DNA from: Phytopythium helicoides
Lineage: Eukaryota > Oomycota > Peronosporomycetes > Pythiales > Pythiaceae
Direction of reading: 5' to 3'
DNA length: 64,000 bases
Assembly (NCBI GenBank): GCA_024867545.1
Contig: JANFNE010000011.1
Span: 868,001 to 932,000, forward strand
The position numbers and the translations under genes were made by a program. Position 1 is the stretch's first letter; every line of letters starts with the position of its first letter. The notes under the pieces are model-generated. The model ran no database searches. It was not told the DNA's origin and saw nothing but the letters and a program-made list of their open reading frames with translations. Of this stretch, positions 22,446 to 34,423 are shown in pieces.

Positions 22446-25400
22446 ATGCGCAGTGACCTCGACCTGGCGGTGCTTCAGCATTTTCTGGCATCGTTAGACG
22501 CATTCGCGAGTGTTGCACCAGGAGTCCTCCACTGTGCGGATTTCATGGATACACGCATTTGTGTAGCTGTTTGGGAGACTTATGGGATCTTATTGGATGT
22601 GGGTACAGATCTCTCGACTGAATGTTCATGACTGTGGGTTTACCAGCTACGCGTTGGTAACTTCGCATAGACTTTCACTCACTTGATGCATCTGCAGCGA
22701 GTCGCGGATGGAGACGTGTTGTGCTACCAGGTAATGTGAGGAAGGGACAACACGTGGTTAGGAAGAGGCATACACGACTGACTATGGCAGTATGTCTAGG
22801 AAGACCCGATCGACGACTCATCTTGCGCTTTCGTTGTGGTGGGACTTTTTCACTTTGTTGAGGTGAAGGCGAAGGAGCATGTGATGGCTGAACTTGAATC
22901 CATTTCAGGTTGAAGGATCACTGTGTGGATATTATAACAAAGCGTTTGCTCAGCGCGATAACACAGAGAAAGCTTTTCAGTATGGAATCAAAAGCAAGGG
23001 AAAGGCAGAGAGCTCGTCATCGAGTTTGGCGAACTTCAGACAACGTACAGGAATAATGGTACCATTGCAATGCATTGCGTTGCGCTGAACAATTCAATTC
23101 TAACAGCAACAATCGTCACAGACTTGTGTTGCTTTGAGGAATTCTTTAATGCTTCGAAGGCTCCGTCAGCCCCAAGGATACATCGATTTTGCCACCGCAA
23201 AGGGATTGTGAGTATTTTATGCTGATATGCGAGGAAGAGTGCATCGGCACTTATGAACTTCATTTTGGTGTAAACATAAAGCATGCCCAAGAACACACGC
23301 TACTACTAACATTCGCCAAGGTGCGTATCAGATCTAACTTTGAAGCTAGTAAACTGCACTCACTTTGTTTCACCGAATCATCTCACCAGGATACTTTAGA
23401 AAGAGCTGTGCAACGCTTTGGCCTTTCTTATCACCAATGTTCACTTTCCTCTAAAAAGGCAAGTGAACTACATACTAGTGGAAATCCACATGCTATTGAT
23501 TGGTTTTAGTGTACTTAAAATAAGCTGCATATCCCTTTCAAAGCTGGCAGGAAAATCGGAATACACCTACATCGCGGCATTAAACCTGTTATCCGCTCGC
23601 AGTAGAGCAGAATTGTTGCAGAGCGCTAGTCGAGAGCGACTAGAAAATGGAGCAATGCTCTTTTCTTCGCGCGAAAATGAAAGTCCGCATTCCGAGATTG
23701 GATTCCTTATCGTGGCCCAAGGTCGCCTCGAGATTTGCTTATTCAGCAACACCAACAGTGTGAGTTTTGCTGAAATCGATGCAGATCGAGATACAGAGAA
23801 GCGAGTTTTGCCTCCTGCCAAAGATAAACTTACCTCATCGGATCAAGTACAGGTTGTGGCCAGCATAGGCAAAGGACGATCATTTGGCGATCAGACCATC
23901 GCGCTTGGCAAATGCAATTTCTGGTCAAACTCGTCGGTTTCTCAGATGCAGTCAGCACACACAGACTGGAAGGTTCGCGTTATCGTTGCAGAACCAGGAA
24001 CTGAAATTATTTGGATTTCAAAAGCTCTGTACGAGCACCATCTTCGTGAAGATCGGCTCCGTTTTTCATATGTGCCTTTCTCACTATTGGAAACACAAGG
24101 TTCAACCGAGGGGGGATGGGATAAATTTATCTCATTTTGTAAAAACACAATTGAAACGACAATTAGAGATGGCGAAGAAACTAGCCGTATCAGTCGCCAA
24201 ATCATGGCGGATATTTTCATTTCCCGTTTGTTCGCTCAACTCCCACCAATAGTGATTGAACGGTTTTGTGAGTGTCTTCGCATCCAGAGCTTTACATACG
24301 ACACGAGGATATTATCAGTAGGAGATCCGATCAGTTTCGCAATGATTGTTGTTAAGGGGAGCCTAGATGTGGAGCCCTCAAGGGATCAAGACGCACAGGC
24401 AGAGTCGCGCAAGGCTCGCCTATCCACTGACGAATGGTACAGATGTGGACAGCTAATTCCAGGTGACGTATTTGGGGCCAAGGAACTTCAGCATAACAGT
24501 ACAGCTTCTTTACACTCTGTCAACGCTACTGCCGGAACAATTGTACTATGTATTCCGCAGTTAGTCTTCCATCGATGGCTTTGCCAAACGGAGTCACAGG
24601 TCGAGTTTCTGACTGGATCGATGTTGCAACAACTGACGGCAGTTTCTTCGCCTTCGAAGATGGCACGGTCTGAAATCCGTAAACTATCGACTACCATCGG
24701 AACTCATCAATCGATTGTATCTCAAAGCTCAACGTCATCTTCAACTCACCCAATTGTGAGCCACTTAGATTCCAATATGGCTGCACAAAGTAGTGAAACT
24801 GTATCGCTATTTCAGCGACTCGGCGTTCTCGATCATCTCCCACCATTTCTTCGGGCACAGCTACTTCCATTTGTGACTCTCGTACGAAAACAAGCGGGCG
24901 AGGTCGTATTCCAGGAAATGGAGGAAAAACAAGTACTGGTGGTTCTCATGTCCGGTTTCATAAGCATTTACAGCCGTGAGCATTTAGCAGCAGCAGCCGA
25001 AATGCTTCACAATCACGCGTTTTGCAGATATACTTCCTTTTTTGCGAGTCATACAAACCCCGATGAATACGCTGATGCGATGAGTCTCGATTCGGAGCAA
25101 GGTGAAACCAACGATGTCGCTCACTTTCATATCGGACACTCCCTTCAAAACATCACCACCGATTAGCCTTTCACGGTCTACATATCCACACACTACCGCC
25201 TTTTGGTGCTTTCCGGACTGGTGTTTTGCATGACGGACGAGTTTGCCCGGGTTCGGTGGTAGCTCAGACTGACTGTGAATACATAGTTGTGGATGAAGGC
25301 ATCTACAATCACGTGCTCGCTCACCATCGACCTTTGGTTAGCTTTAACTCTGTAAATACAGCAGATTTGACAAGCGATCAAGGAAACCAAGCGGCAGTAT

Positions 25401-28400
25401 CGGAAGATGTAGCCAGCGAAACAACGAGTTCAACAGTTATGAAGACCTTGGATGAAAGCTCCGTTCCGTGGAAATTTCTCTCGCCAGCCAAACGGCAGCT
25501 TGTCGTTCGCTCACTCCGGCATGTCGTACTGCATCCTGGACATCAGTTGGTCGTTGCTGGCGACCAGTATCACCGATCTGGTAATAGTAGTGTCTGGGAG
25601 ACTGTCACTTTTTGTCCGACATAACCAGCAAGCCGCATCCATGATTGATGCCCGTGAACAGACCATGAAAAGTCTGAAGCTGGAGAGAAGTGTGACTAGC
25701 AACTACGCGACGACCTCTCAGCAGTTATACAACGACGAAGATGATGAGCCCAGCGCTACCGTACCTAGTTCGCGTCAACGATTGACACGAAGAGGAGATA
25801 GTATCGCTTTCAGAAGACAGTTATCGAAAATTACTCGCGAGCCAGCGGCTCACGCCTCAGGAATCTTTGTTGACTCTGTAATGGCTGCCATTGAAGAGGA
25901 GAAATTTAAACGCCAGAGCTCAAAACTCCGCACAAATGATAGTGCTAACCAACAAGGCAAGCGAGGGGTGATTGTTGCTCCTCTTTTGCACTCAGCAATC
26001 CATCGAGCCAGTATCGATCGGAAGCTGAGTTTGCATCGCGCCAGCCGACGCATAAGCACGCAATCCATTCATTATGGGAAAAATCACCACGAGATATTCG
26101 TTTGCTTTTTGAACAGTGGCGATGTGTATGGAGAGGAGGTCCTGTCGAAGTCAACAAGTTGTCAAACGAGCAAGCACGACATCTATGCCGAAGCAGTAGC
26201 ATGTACAACAATTAACCCAGGCCAGAATAGCGCAGCATTGGGACGGATTGAGCTCTTATGTCTTGATCGTCGAGTGTTTATGTCGATTCTGACAAAGTCT
26301 GACGAAGACGCGGAAAATGAACTCCGGATGCGGTCAGTCATTGTTCGCTCGAAGTGGAAGCGAGCAGGAAAAGATGCGGCACTTGCAAAGCGTCTACAGC
26401 CAGGACTATCTGCTGGTGCCGAGAAAGAAAATAGTAGCCGACCCGCGCAAACTGCAACTCCAAAGCTACTTACTCTCTTCCAAAACCTCGTGAACCAGCG
26501 CTTTCACCTCACGACTCGCGCTATTGCCGAGATCCCGCTCTTACGAAGTCTCCCGGAGCCAGCTAAGCGCGAGATATGCCTTGTTGCCAAGTTTGAAACT
26601 TTGGATCGACGGTCAGATTTGCCGTCATTCAACCGCCATGATGCTAACAACGCTGCAGATGGCAAAAAATCCGAGGCATCGTTCTTCATTGTTTTAAGTG
26701 GCCGTGTCGCGCTGGTGGCAAAATCGTACCAGCCTCATAGTATTGTACATAACAGCGCCTACAGCTCACTAGGTGGGGCGATAGAAAGTGGGCATATCTT
26801 ACGCGAGGTAGAGGTGGGGGAGGGATTTGGAGAGTTTAACATCTTTGTTCCTAGCGCTCCAAAGAGTCTCTCTCCTGTTGCTGTCGAGTCTGCAAAGATG
26901 TTGTCGATCCCTGCCGCAATGTTTATTAAATACTGGCCACTTGCGCACCAAATGAAAGAAAACATCGAGTATCTTCGGAACCACGTGCCGCTTTTTGCCA
27001 ACCTGCCTGTTGAACGACTCGCCCAGTTGTATCACATTGTAGAGTTTCGAAACTTTACGCGAGGGAACAGTGCGTCTAGTCGATCTGAGATGTAGTTGAT
27101 TCATACCTGCTAACCACTTTGCTCTGTTACATCAACAGCAATTTTTGATCTAGCAAATGAATCGTCAAGGACATCAGTCTTGGATACAATGTGTCTCGTC
27201 AAAGCAGGTACCTGCTGTATCCGGCAGGATCTTGTGATTGAGCCTCCAGCCAACTCGGATGCTACCGACTTAGAGCAAGATAGAATTTCACCACAGTTGG
27301 GTCAGAGAGTCAAAGCAAAAGCTTCTATTGCAGATGTTAGCGCGGGTCACTTGTTCTGGCTTCAGGCAAATACCCCAATTATTTCATTGGAAGCTGTTTC
27401 GGCTTCGGTCTCTGTCGCGCTCTTCCCAATTGATCGACTGAAAAATATTCTGCCAAGAAGCTATCTTCTCAAGCTTGATGCTTTCAGAAATGGAATGGAG
27501 ATTCTACATCAGCAGCAAGTCCGGTTGGCGCAGCAAGCACTTGCGACATTTATAAAAGAGAAGGCACCTGCGTCACTTGCAAAGAAGCAGGTGCCGTGCT
27601 TCAGTAGCTCAGCCGATCTATATCCACCGCCAACCCGGTCGTTGCCAGCCGTCATACCGAGGAATCGAAGTTTGGCAAGTGCACGCCCCGCCGGGAAGGC
27701 TGATAACATTATTGATCCCAAATCGTCTCCGAAAGAAACAGGCATGCAGATTGTGACTTCTCAAATGGAAAGTGAACACAACATCCACGAATGTACTCGT
27801 TTTGCTAAAGAGATCTTACCACATTTTTATAACAGCAATCAGCAACGCCCCAGCCATACACAAGAACACTACTATCCCGGTGTAGACTTGCTAGATCTTG
27901 CGGGATCGTTTGCAGGCGATTCTAGCGCCAATATGATTGTCAGCACGAAATACCGAAATGATGATACGCGCGCATCCAAACAAGACGAGTACAGCAACGC
28001 TGAGAAGGTATATCCATTGAGACCCTTGACCCCTCGACGCTCAACTGGTGCCTCCGAGCCACGAACTCCGCAACAATGGAGCGTTAGTGTGAGCATTCCG
28101 CGGATCCCAAATGACACACCTACTCTTACCGTGAGTGGATTACCTGTTACATGTCGTCCTCGAACTCCAGGAGTGGCTCCACCAAAGCCGATGAGTTCTT
28201 CGCGACCAGAATCGCCTTCTTGGCGCTTTGCTCAGACTCGCTAATTTATGATGGAGCGACTTCGGTTCTTCTAACCAGCTTGGAGATGCAGAAAGTAGAT
28301 GACAACGATCGCGAGTGGCTGTCCTTCGAAATCGACCTACGTTCAAGAATTTCGGCTCAACTTGCAGATTTCAGCTCACCGATGCGAATGATTCCTCTGA

Positions 28401-29107
28401 AGCCATGCCGACCGATTGAGCGCACGGGTACAGACTGGAGTCCACGACCTAAAGATGCTGAACATGACAACAGAAATGAGGAGGAGAATGCGATATCTGA
28501 GTTACTTCCAACTGCTGCGGCCTATCCAATTATGAAAGGAGGAGTTAAGAGTGACAGTTACTTCAAGAACAGCCCTCGACGAAGCCATCTGCGACCTCGG
28601 CAGCCAGAGATCATACGTAAACAAGGGTTTCTTGAGGTTGCTAGCACTTTTTCGACTGGGCAATGGACTCTCACTACTGGATGCCGACGCTATTTCGTGT
28701 TGGTGGGAAGTCAACTTCGCGAATATGCGGACACCGTCGCTCTCCACAATCTCTCGACCGAGAAATGGAGCTGCTGCTACAATTTTGGTGCTGATAGCAG
28801 AGTGCTTGACGTTACTAACAAAGCGACTCCCATGCTAGAAAGTGTGAGGGCTCAGAGTTTTACTCTTGTCACTGATTCAAGCACCTCCTTCGTCCTCACG
28901 GCACCATCTCAAATAGAGCGAAAGCAGTGGATGATAGCATTAAGTGATGCCTGTTCGTACCGACAGGGCGAAACCCTCGAGGCATCGTATCCTAGTGCAA
29001 GGAAACTGCAGGCTCCAGCAGTTTCCCCGCGACATCGGAAGAGAACCACTGGACAGGCAAAGACAGGAGGAGACGACGACTTGCCTGTTGAGTACTGCAT
29101 ATCATGA
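22446..29107 (+). CDS. Giant protein with about seven degenerate cNMP-binding folds and a PH domain
   Basis: A multi-exon locus of roughly 2000 codons. Early exons are 22446-22598, 22698-22730, 22800-22862 and 22909 onward; a clear later intron is 27070-27138. Cyclic-nucleotide-binding-like beta-barrel units can be traced at about 22446-23200 (IEFGELQTTYRNNGTIAMHC), 23560-24070 (GKGRSFGDQTIALG), 24220-24580 (IPGDVFGAKELQHN), 24800-25310 (LPPFGAFRTGVLHDG), 25455-26300 (NSGDVYGEEVL), 26520-26950 (VGEGFGEFNIFV) and 26970-27450. None keeps the FGE...PRxA phosphate-binding cassette arginine, so nucleotide binding is doubtful. The last about 130 residues form a PH domain (RKQGFLEVAST...RYFVLVGSQLREY...FVLTAP...QWMIALSDA). 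Frame jumps near 23010, 25155, 25585 and 28230 are unresolved indels or small introns. A membrane-associated scaffold is a guess; it could also be two adjacent genes. Confidence 0.6.
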
Positions 29108-29188
29108 GAATCTAAGCATTGGCACCATCTTGTGCGTTCATTTCGATGTAGAACGTAGCCCTCAGTTTGTCTATACAGCCAAGACCGC

Positions 29189-30061
29189 TTAGGAGAAGTT
29201 GACCTTGGGGTACCACTCCTTGAGCGTGGCGAGCAGCTCGGAGAAGCTATCGTCGAGGTCGCGGTTGACGAGCACAGCATCAAAGGCCCCCGGCTGCTGT
29301 CCGAACGCAAGCTCGCCAGCCGCATTCTTGATGCGCAGCTGGATCTTGTCCTCTGTCTCGGTGCCGCGGCCGCGCAGGCGCTGCTCAAGCTCGTCCATGG
29401 AGGGCGGCGCAATGAAGAGGTACTTTGCGCGGATGCCCGACGTCTTGACCTGCTGGACGCCCTGGATGTCAATGTCGAGGATACAGATCTTTCCCTGCTC
29501 CTGCACGTTCTCGACGGCGCGGCGACTGGTGCCGTAGACGTTTCCGTGCACCTCAGCGTGCTCGAGGAAGAGTCCCTGCTCGATCTCGGCCTTGACCTGC
29601 TCCTTGGTGGTGAAGTGGTAGGCCACGCCGTCCTCCTCTCCCTCTCTGGGTCCGCGGGTCGTGTGGCTGACTGAGAACCCAAACGAGCCCGGGAACTTCT
29701 GCAGCAGCAGGTTGATGAGCGTGCCCTTGCCGACTCCCGAGGGCCCCGCGACCACCAGCGGCGTCAGCTGCGCGAGCAATTGCACCAGTCAGCAGCGTCT
29801 CACCAGTGCAGCAGCAGCTCTCCCTCGCACCTCGGCGTGCGGCGGCTGGGCCGCCGTGAAGTGCGCGACCGCGAAGCCAAGCACGTCCGCGGGCTTCTCG
29901 AGCAGCAGCGCCGACATGAAGGAGCTGAGCAGCGTCTTGATCTCCGGGTGAGCCGCCACGTAGGCCTCGTGCTCGCGCTTGATGGCCTCCTTACGCTCAT
30001 TAAGCACCGCCAGCTCCTCGAACGACAGCGCCGCAAGCGCCTTGCCCGCCTCCTCGGCCAT
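29189..30061 (-). CDS. Guanylate kinase fused to an N-terminal RIIa/DPY30-like domain
   Basis: Exons 30061-29831 and 29767-29189 (63-bp intron) give 269 residues with no frame break. Residues about 75-269 are a complete GMP kinase: P-loop GPSGVGKGT, the GMP-binding SVSHTTRGPREGEEDGVAYH, EHAEVHGNVYGTS, LDIDIQGVQQV and a lid Arg region (RLRGRGTETEDKIQLRI). The first 77 residues are not usual for this enzyme: an helical segment is followed by LLSSFMSALLLEKPADVL then GFAVAHF, which resembles the RIIa/DPY30 dimerisation-docking fold. That fold docks to AKAP-type helices, often in cilia and flagella, so the enzyme may be anchored, for example in zoospore flagella (inference). It supplies GDP/dGDP from GMP. 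It ends 81 bp from the convergent giant gene. Confidence 0.85.
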
Positions 30062-30088
30062 GCTGCTGCTTGGTGACGTGGACTTTTC

Positions 30089-30096
30089 GGAAATGA
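30089..30096 (-). promoter_or_regulatory. Initiator-like TCATTTCC motif before guanylate kinase
   Basis: On the minus strand TCATTTCC lies 27 bases upstream of the ATG at 30061, a typical distance for oomycete initiator elements. The CAWTTT part that should follow is not kept. Confidence 0.35.
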
Positions 30097-30318
30097 AAGT
30101 CACTTGCGGTTTGTATCCAGCCAAGAGGAGGAATTTACGAAAGTGGATATATGCCACTAAAGCGAGATTGTGATGGATGAGTGACGCGCCGTGCCACGTC
30201 GACTTCAACTTGACAAGCTACCGTTGGAGGCGAGAAGCTCAAAGCTCGTTTTCTTCGCTTGTCGACGCTGCAAAGCCACTGGGCCAGTGAACGACTGGAC
30301 GAGAAGCTTCGAGGAGAT

Positions 30319-30861
30319 ATGGTGCTGCCTCGGTCGGCGGCGGAAGTGCCGGTGATGGCGTTCGAGGACGTGCGGGCACCGCCAGGCGCGAGGCGAGTGG
30401 ACGAACGCAGCCCGCTGAAGCTATCGCAGCAGCTCGGGAGCAGGTGCGCGGTCTGCAGCCATCCATTTGGGAAACTGGACAAGGTCAAGCAGGTGTGTTG
30501 CGGGCACATTTTCCACGCGAGCTGCACCGACAAGTGGCTGGCGAACCACTTCTCGTGCCGCGAATGCGGGGTCCAGGTGGTGTTTCCAGTCGTGGCCGCG
30601 CACGTGATCGAAGGAAATGACCATCGAGAGAGCGACTTGAACCCCGCCACTGGACCTGTTTACGCGGAGGCTATCCCGATCGCTAAGGTCCCAGTCAACA
30701 GTACTGACGCGACGAGATACGCGACCTGTCGCGATTGCGGAGCCGTCTTCTACCGTGATCCAACCTTAGTCAAGCCCGACACGAACGCGTGGTACAGGTG
30801 CTCGAGTTGTCGTCGAATGGATATCGCAGAACTCGTCTGGGGTAGCTGCAGTCTCCAGTAG
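30319..30861 (+). CDS. RING-H2 zinc-finger protein
   Basis: About 180 residues from ATG 30319 (the frame is open from a TTG at 30259, less likely as a start). A RING-H2-like finger lies at about residues 40-83: CAVCSHPF...VCCGHIFHASCTDKWL...CRECG, with the usual Cys/His spacing and the E2-contacting Trp. A second CxxC pair set, CRDCGAVFY...WYRCSSCRRMD, looks like a zinc ribbon at the C-terminus. A ubiquitin ligase is the likely role. The start is 257 bp from the divergent guanylate kinase gene, so the two probably share a promoter region. Confidence 0.7.
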   Translation: MVLPRSAAEVPVMAFEDVRAPPGARRVDERSPLKLSQQLGSRCAVCSHPFGKLDKVKQVCCGHIFHASCTDKWLANHFSCRECGVQVVFPVVAAHVIEGNDHRESDLNPATGPVYAEAIPIAKVPVNSTDATRYATCRDCGAVFYRDPTLVKPDTNAWYRCSSCRRMDIAELVWGSCSLQ

Positions 30862-31491
30862 TGCTGTTACAAGTTTTGAGTGCACAGGAGGTATAGCGCG
30901 TCCATAGCAAGCGCTATTGGATTTTCAACGAAGTGATTACCACTGCTCACTAGTCGGCCTCTTATTGATAATTTAGTGAGCTGCTTGCTTAGCTTCAACA
31001 TTACCCCGGCGTAAACGATCTACTTCCCACAGACTGAATTCGTTGGATGGAAAGATCATAAATTGAGGTAGACGAACGGGAGCCTCGGCTAACAAAATAA
31101 CGCAGCTGCGCTGCATAACGCCTAAACGCGGCGCCTGTAGCCCGCTCATTTAACCCTTGCTGTTGTTGTTGTTGTTGTTGCTGTTACTGTTGTGTTGTTC
31201 TCGTCGACGCTCAAGTTTCGTTGCGTCATTGCAAGCATGAGGGAGGTGACTGGGGAAATCCGGTTAGTTTTGCCTGCACAAGGCAAACACAGCAGAAATT
31301 CAAACCAACCGCGCCTGAATTCTGCGATCGCACTTGCTTTCTGGGCGGCAGACAAGAGCCTTTGGATCGATTCAGATTGCCATGCTGATAATCTTCCTCC
31401 TTGGATTGCCACGGACAAGAAACCGCAAGGATATTTTTACTTTCGTTGGTATGGATGATAGCACCAATTCGCAATCACAATCATAAGCTTG
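30862..31491. other. Intergenic region before the left inverted-repeat arm
   Basis: No supported gene. It holds a TGT microsatellite near 31161 and, at about 31250-31320, a stretch resembling 34430-34500 inside the duplicated arm (shared pieces GGTTRGTTTTGC and CAAACACRGCAGA), so an older copy of part of the arm lies just outside it. Confidence 0.4.
31161..31180. repeat. TGT microsatellite
   Basis: Six to seven TGT units, followed by interrupted copies to 31198. Confidence 0.85.
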
Positions 31492-33429
31492 ATGGGCATT
31501 CGAGCCATCGTTCGAGCTATTGGAAAGGCTTGGACCTCCATCCAAGTTGAACATCATGGAAAGTACTCCATCGAACGAATCCACAGCTTTCACAAATACT
31601 CCTCGACGAATAGGTCGTTGTGGCTGCTCACTGTCTGTGTACTCACGCCAATTCCTTGCCTCTTTCTAAACACGGTCATGGACTTTGTTCACCTTGAATC
31701 TCCAAGTGCTGGGCGAGAAGCGAACTACATGTTCTGGGGACGATCCTTCCTTACCTTTGCACTTATCTCAGCTGGGGTTCTTTTGCAGTTCAATTACTTG
31801 ATACCACAACTGGGGATGACGCCCCATCGCGTTCTGCTCTTTGCTGTCATCGCCACCACTGTCGTAATTGCCGCCGATTACTGGATCGCAGGCATCGTGG
31901 GCTTCCCAGTCCCCTTTTTGCTTATTGTTGGTGCTCCTTTTTGGTTTGTGTCAAACTCAGTTTTGTTCGCCTACTACTACGCACAACGATTACGTCAGGA
32001 TGCTACACTACGGAGCTCTTTCTTTCGTGTCTGCGCATTATTATGCGGGAAACTCGGCCTCACCGTCGTGTACCCTGTCTACATTTACGGTCTCATGTCC
32101 ATTCCAGAGGCATACATTAATGCGTACGTTTTACTCTTGCCGCTACTGAAGATTGTGTGCAAAAACGTCATCAGCATCATCGTCGGCCACAACGACGACG
32201 TCAAACCCGAGTTTGTTATTTTCAATGTCGAGATTTTCAATGCACTCTACGTATCGCTTGCGATGCAGAGCGTACGCAGTGTGCAGACGACAGCTATATT
32301 GCTTGCGATTGATCTTTTGCAAGCTTGGATGGGATTGCGAAGGCTTCATCGTGAAATTCTCCAAGTCAAGGCGCTGTCTGACAAAATCCCAGCTACTCAC
32401 GCTCTTCATGGCCGTAATATTTTGGAGATTGCTGTCCAACTCGCTAACGATAAAAGAATTGCAACTGTTGAACAGTTGCACGAACTTGGAAGCTCTACTC
32501 CAGCTCGTTTTAACTCGATTGTGATTTCTACCAAGAGCGCGAAGAAATCCATTTCATCGGGTTCAGCCAAAGTAGCCACCACAGAATATGTCAACTCTAC
32601 TGATTTCTGCAGGTCCAAATTAATGTCGACCAAGCTCCCAAAATTGCGATCGATCATTCGCTCACGAATCGAGCCTGCTCCAAGCGTCTCTGGTAGAACA
32701 ACCACAAACACAGGACACAGCGTCTACAATGCTGTGAAGACTCAATCGCCACAGCAATATGCACAACAAAACAGCTGGTACATACACGAATGCGGGATGG
32801 ATGATGACGAACAAGCAGAGTTTATACGACGGTCAGCTCAAATCCTCTTCACAATGGAATTCATCATCCTCATCGAGTACACCGAAGTCATCGTCCCCAT
32901 TCTCTACAGTACGTGCGATTTTTTGCATAGTTTGCATGAAGCGCGTATCCCCGAACCATCCAATGCTGACGAAGTCTGACCCGAATACCCACAGGTATCT
33001 ACCTCGCTGCCATGTTTTACTTGCCCAATCGACGCTACTACCCCAATATCTCTGACATCGACGCTTCCCAGCTCGAGCAAATGATCGGCAATGTACTTAT
33101 ATATGCGTCGCTCGAGCTGCTGTCGTGTCTCGCGATTGGCTCACTGCTGAAACGCATGACGGGGGTGTCGGCACTTCACCAAATGGGGTTTGTGTTGCAG
33201 ACGCAGTGGGAGACGGTTCAGTCAAAGCTATTGCTGTGGATCTTTTACTCGGTGCAGAATTCGCTTCAGCACATGGGTACGTCAGCTCGAACCGATGTTT
33301 ATGGCAAGGGGCTGTACGATACAGGCAGCGAACGGCGAGGTTTCTGATGGTGAGTTTGTGTGTGCGTGATGCTTTGTAGGCGCAGACTTCAGTTTCAAAT
33401 TCTCGTGGATGCACTCCGGGACGTCATGA
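31492..33429 (+). CDS. Multi-pass membrane protein, intact copy
   Basis: Exons 31492-32908, 32995-33276 and 33380-33429 give 582 residues with no break. Hydrophobic segments occur at roughly residues 45-65 (LWLLTVCVLTPIPCLFLNTV), 80-100, 110-145 (two), 150-170, 190-230 (two) and 250-275, then a long Ser/Thr/Lys-rich loop, and two or three more in exons 1-2 near the end (ILIEYTEVIVPILYS then IYLAAMFYLP; LLSCLAIGSLL; LLLWIFYSVQNSLQHM). I know no named family. Two further copies lie at 50753-52689 (-) and 58844-60760 (+). The conserved blocks FPVPFLL and FNVEIFNALYVSLAMQ occur in all three. Function unknown; transport or channel activity cannot be inferred. Confidence 0.75.
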
Positions 33430-33525
33430 GTTTTCTACGATCCGAGTTTGCTTTCTTTGCCAGTTTTCCGTCTACGACGTAGCCTCGATTTTGTTTTCTT
33501 GTAAACGAGCTAACTCATGGTATCG

Positions 33526-33670
33526 ACGGACTGTTCTCTGCGTTGCTCAGGGTTGGCAGGACAGGACACAGCTCCAAGAAGATCGCTTCTTGGCCTCACG
33601 AAAGTATAACTCACTGCCACGGACTGGAATTCGTAGTGTACAACCAGCAATCTGTCTGTTACCTGCATTT
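33526..33670 (-). other. Decayed coding remnant related to 34424-34786
   Basis: On the minus strand a frame here ends PANPEQRREQSVDTMS, preceded by QSVAVSYTFVRPR. A frame at 34424-34786 contains VPVVYGRPEIFVEPTDPEQRRKGSVDHH. The shared Q-S-V-x-V and PEQRR-x-x-SVD spacing suggests two old copies of one protein segment. No known domain. Confidence 0.35.
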
Positions 33671-33724
33671 TATAAGAAGGCAACTATCTAGTTCTCACAT
33701 TTAACTTGACAAAGAAGCAAAGCC

Positions 33725-34045
33725 TACCTCGCTTCATGAAGACGGTGCTCCAACTTTTCCTTGTCGCATCTCGCGGTAGGAGACATTAGACCATCTGTAC
33801 GACCTACTTCGATCTCGAGTCTCCGTGGAGATCGAGTTGTTATCGTTGACTCTGACTTGGTCGCAGCGCAGTTTGAACTCGCGTTGGTGATGACGTCGTT
33901 GAGCGTCGTTGAGCGCCGAGAGTGTTCGAGGGTCATTTTTCTGCTTGTTGACCATATCGAGCACCATGAGTAGATGTTTGTAGCACTCTGCGCATGGCGT
34001 AGGGCTTGCAGTATGAGCTGGGAAACGAGAAGCGCTGGCTCGAGG
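33725..34045 (-). pseudogene. Internally deleted fragment of the coiled-coil gene (left arm)
   Basis: The minus strand matches parts of the gene at 53340-57880: SQRFS, then after a jump YKHLLMVLDMVNKQKNDP, RTLSALND, ISTETRDRSRSY and EKLEHRLHEAR. About 100 codons of the intact gene (53420-53735) are missing between the first two blocks, and the frame is broken after ALND. No start codon context remains. Confidence 0.7.
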
Positions 34046-34423
34046 CCGAAGCATCCGACTCGGACTGATCGTCCTCTTCGGCTTGCATGGTTGGCATTGG
34101 ATTTGCCTTTATTTCTTTGCAGCCGAGGCAAGCGGGCAAAATCACTCCTGTAGAGCCTTCAATTGATTTGCTTTTCATCGGATGAGTCGTGTTCATTCGT
34201 GGTGAAGAGCGAGGAGAAGATTGGTTTAGATCTGTAGAGCAGCTCACAGCATCTCAAGCAAAATCCACGCATCAATGCGATCATGAATATCGAGGCTGAG
34301 CCATGGACTGTAGCGCATGGCTGATGAGAGCGAGTTGGAGCTGCTGTGGTCGACAATAGCAACTTCCCACCGAGTCGATCAACAAAAGCCTCGAACAATG
34401 TGTGTGTCGTCTGCTGGGAATTT

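Noticed and set aside
31141..31200. Centromere or telomere-like repeat
   Set aside because: Only a short TGT microsatellite; no long satellite array.
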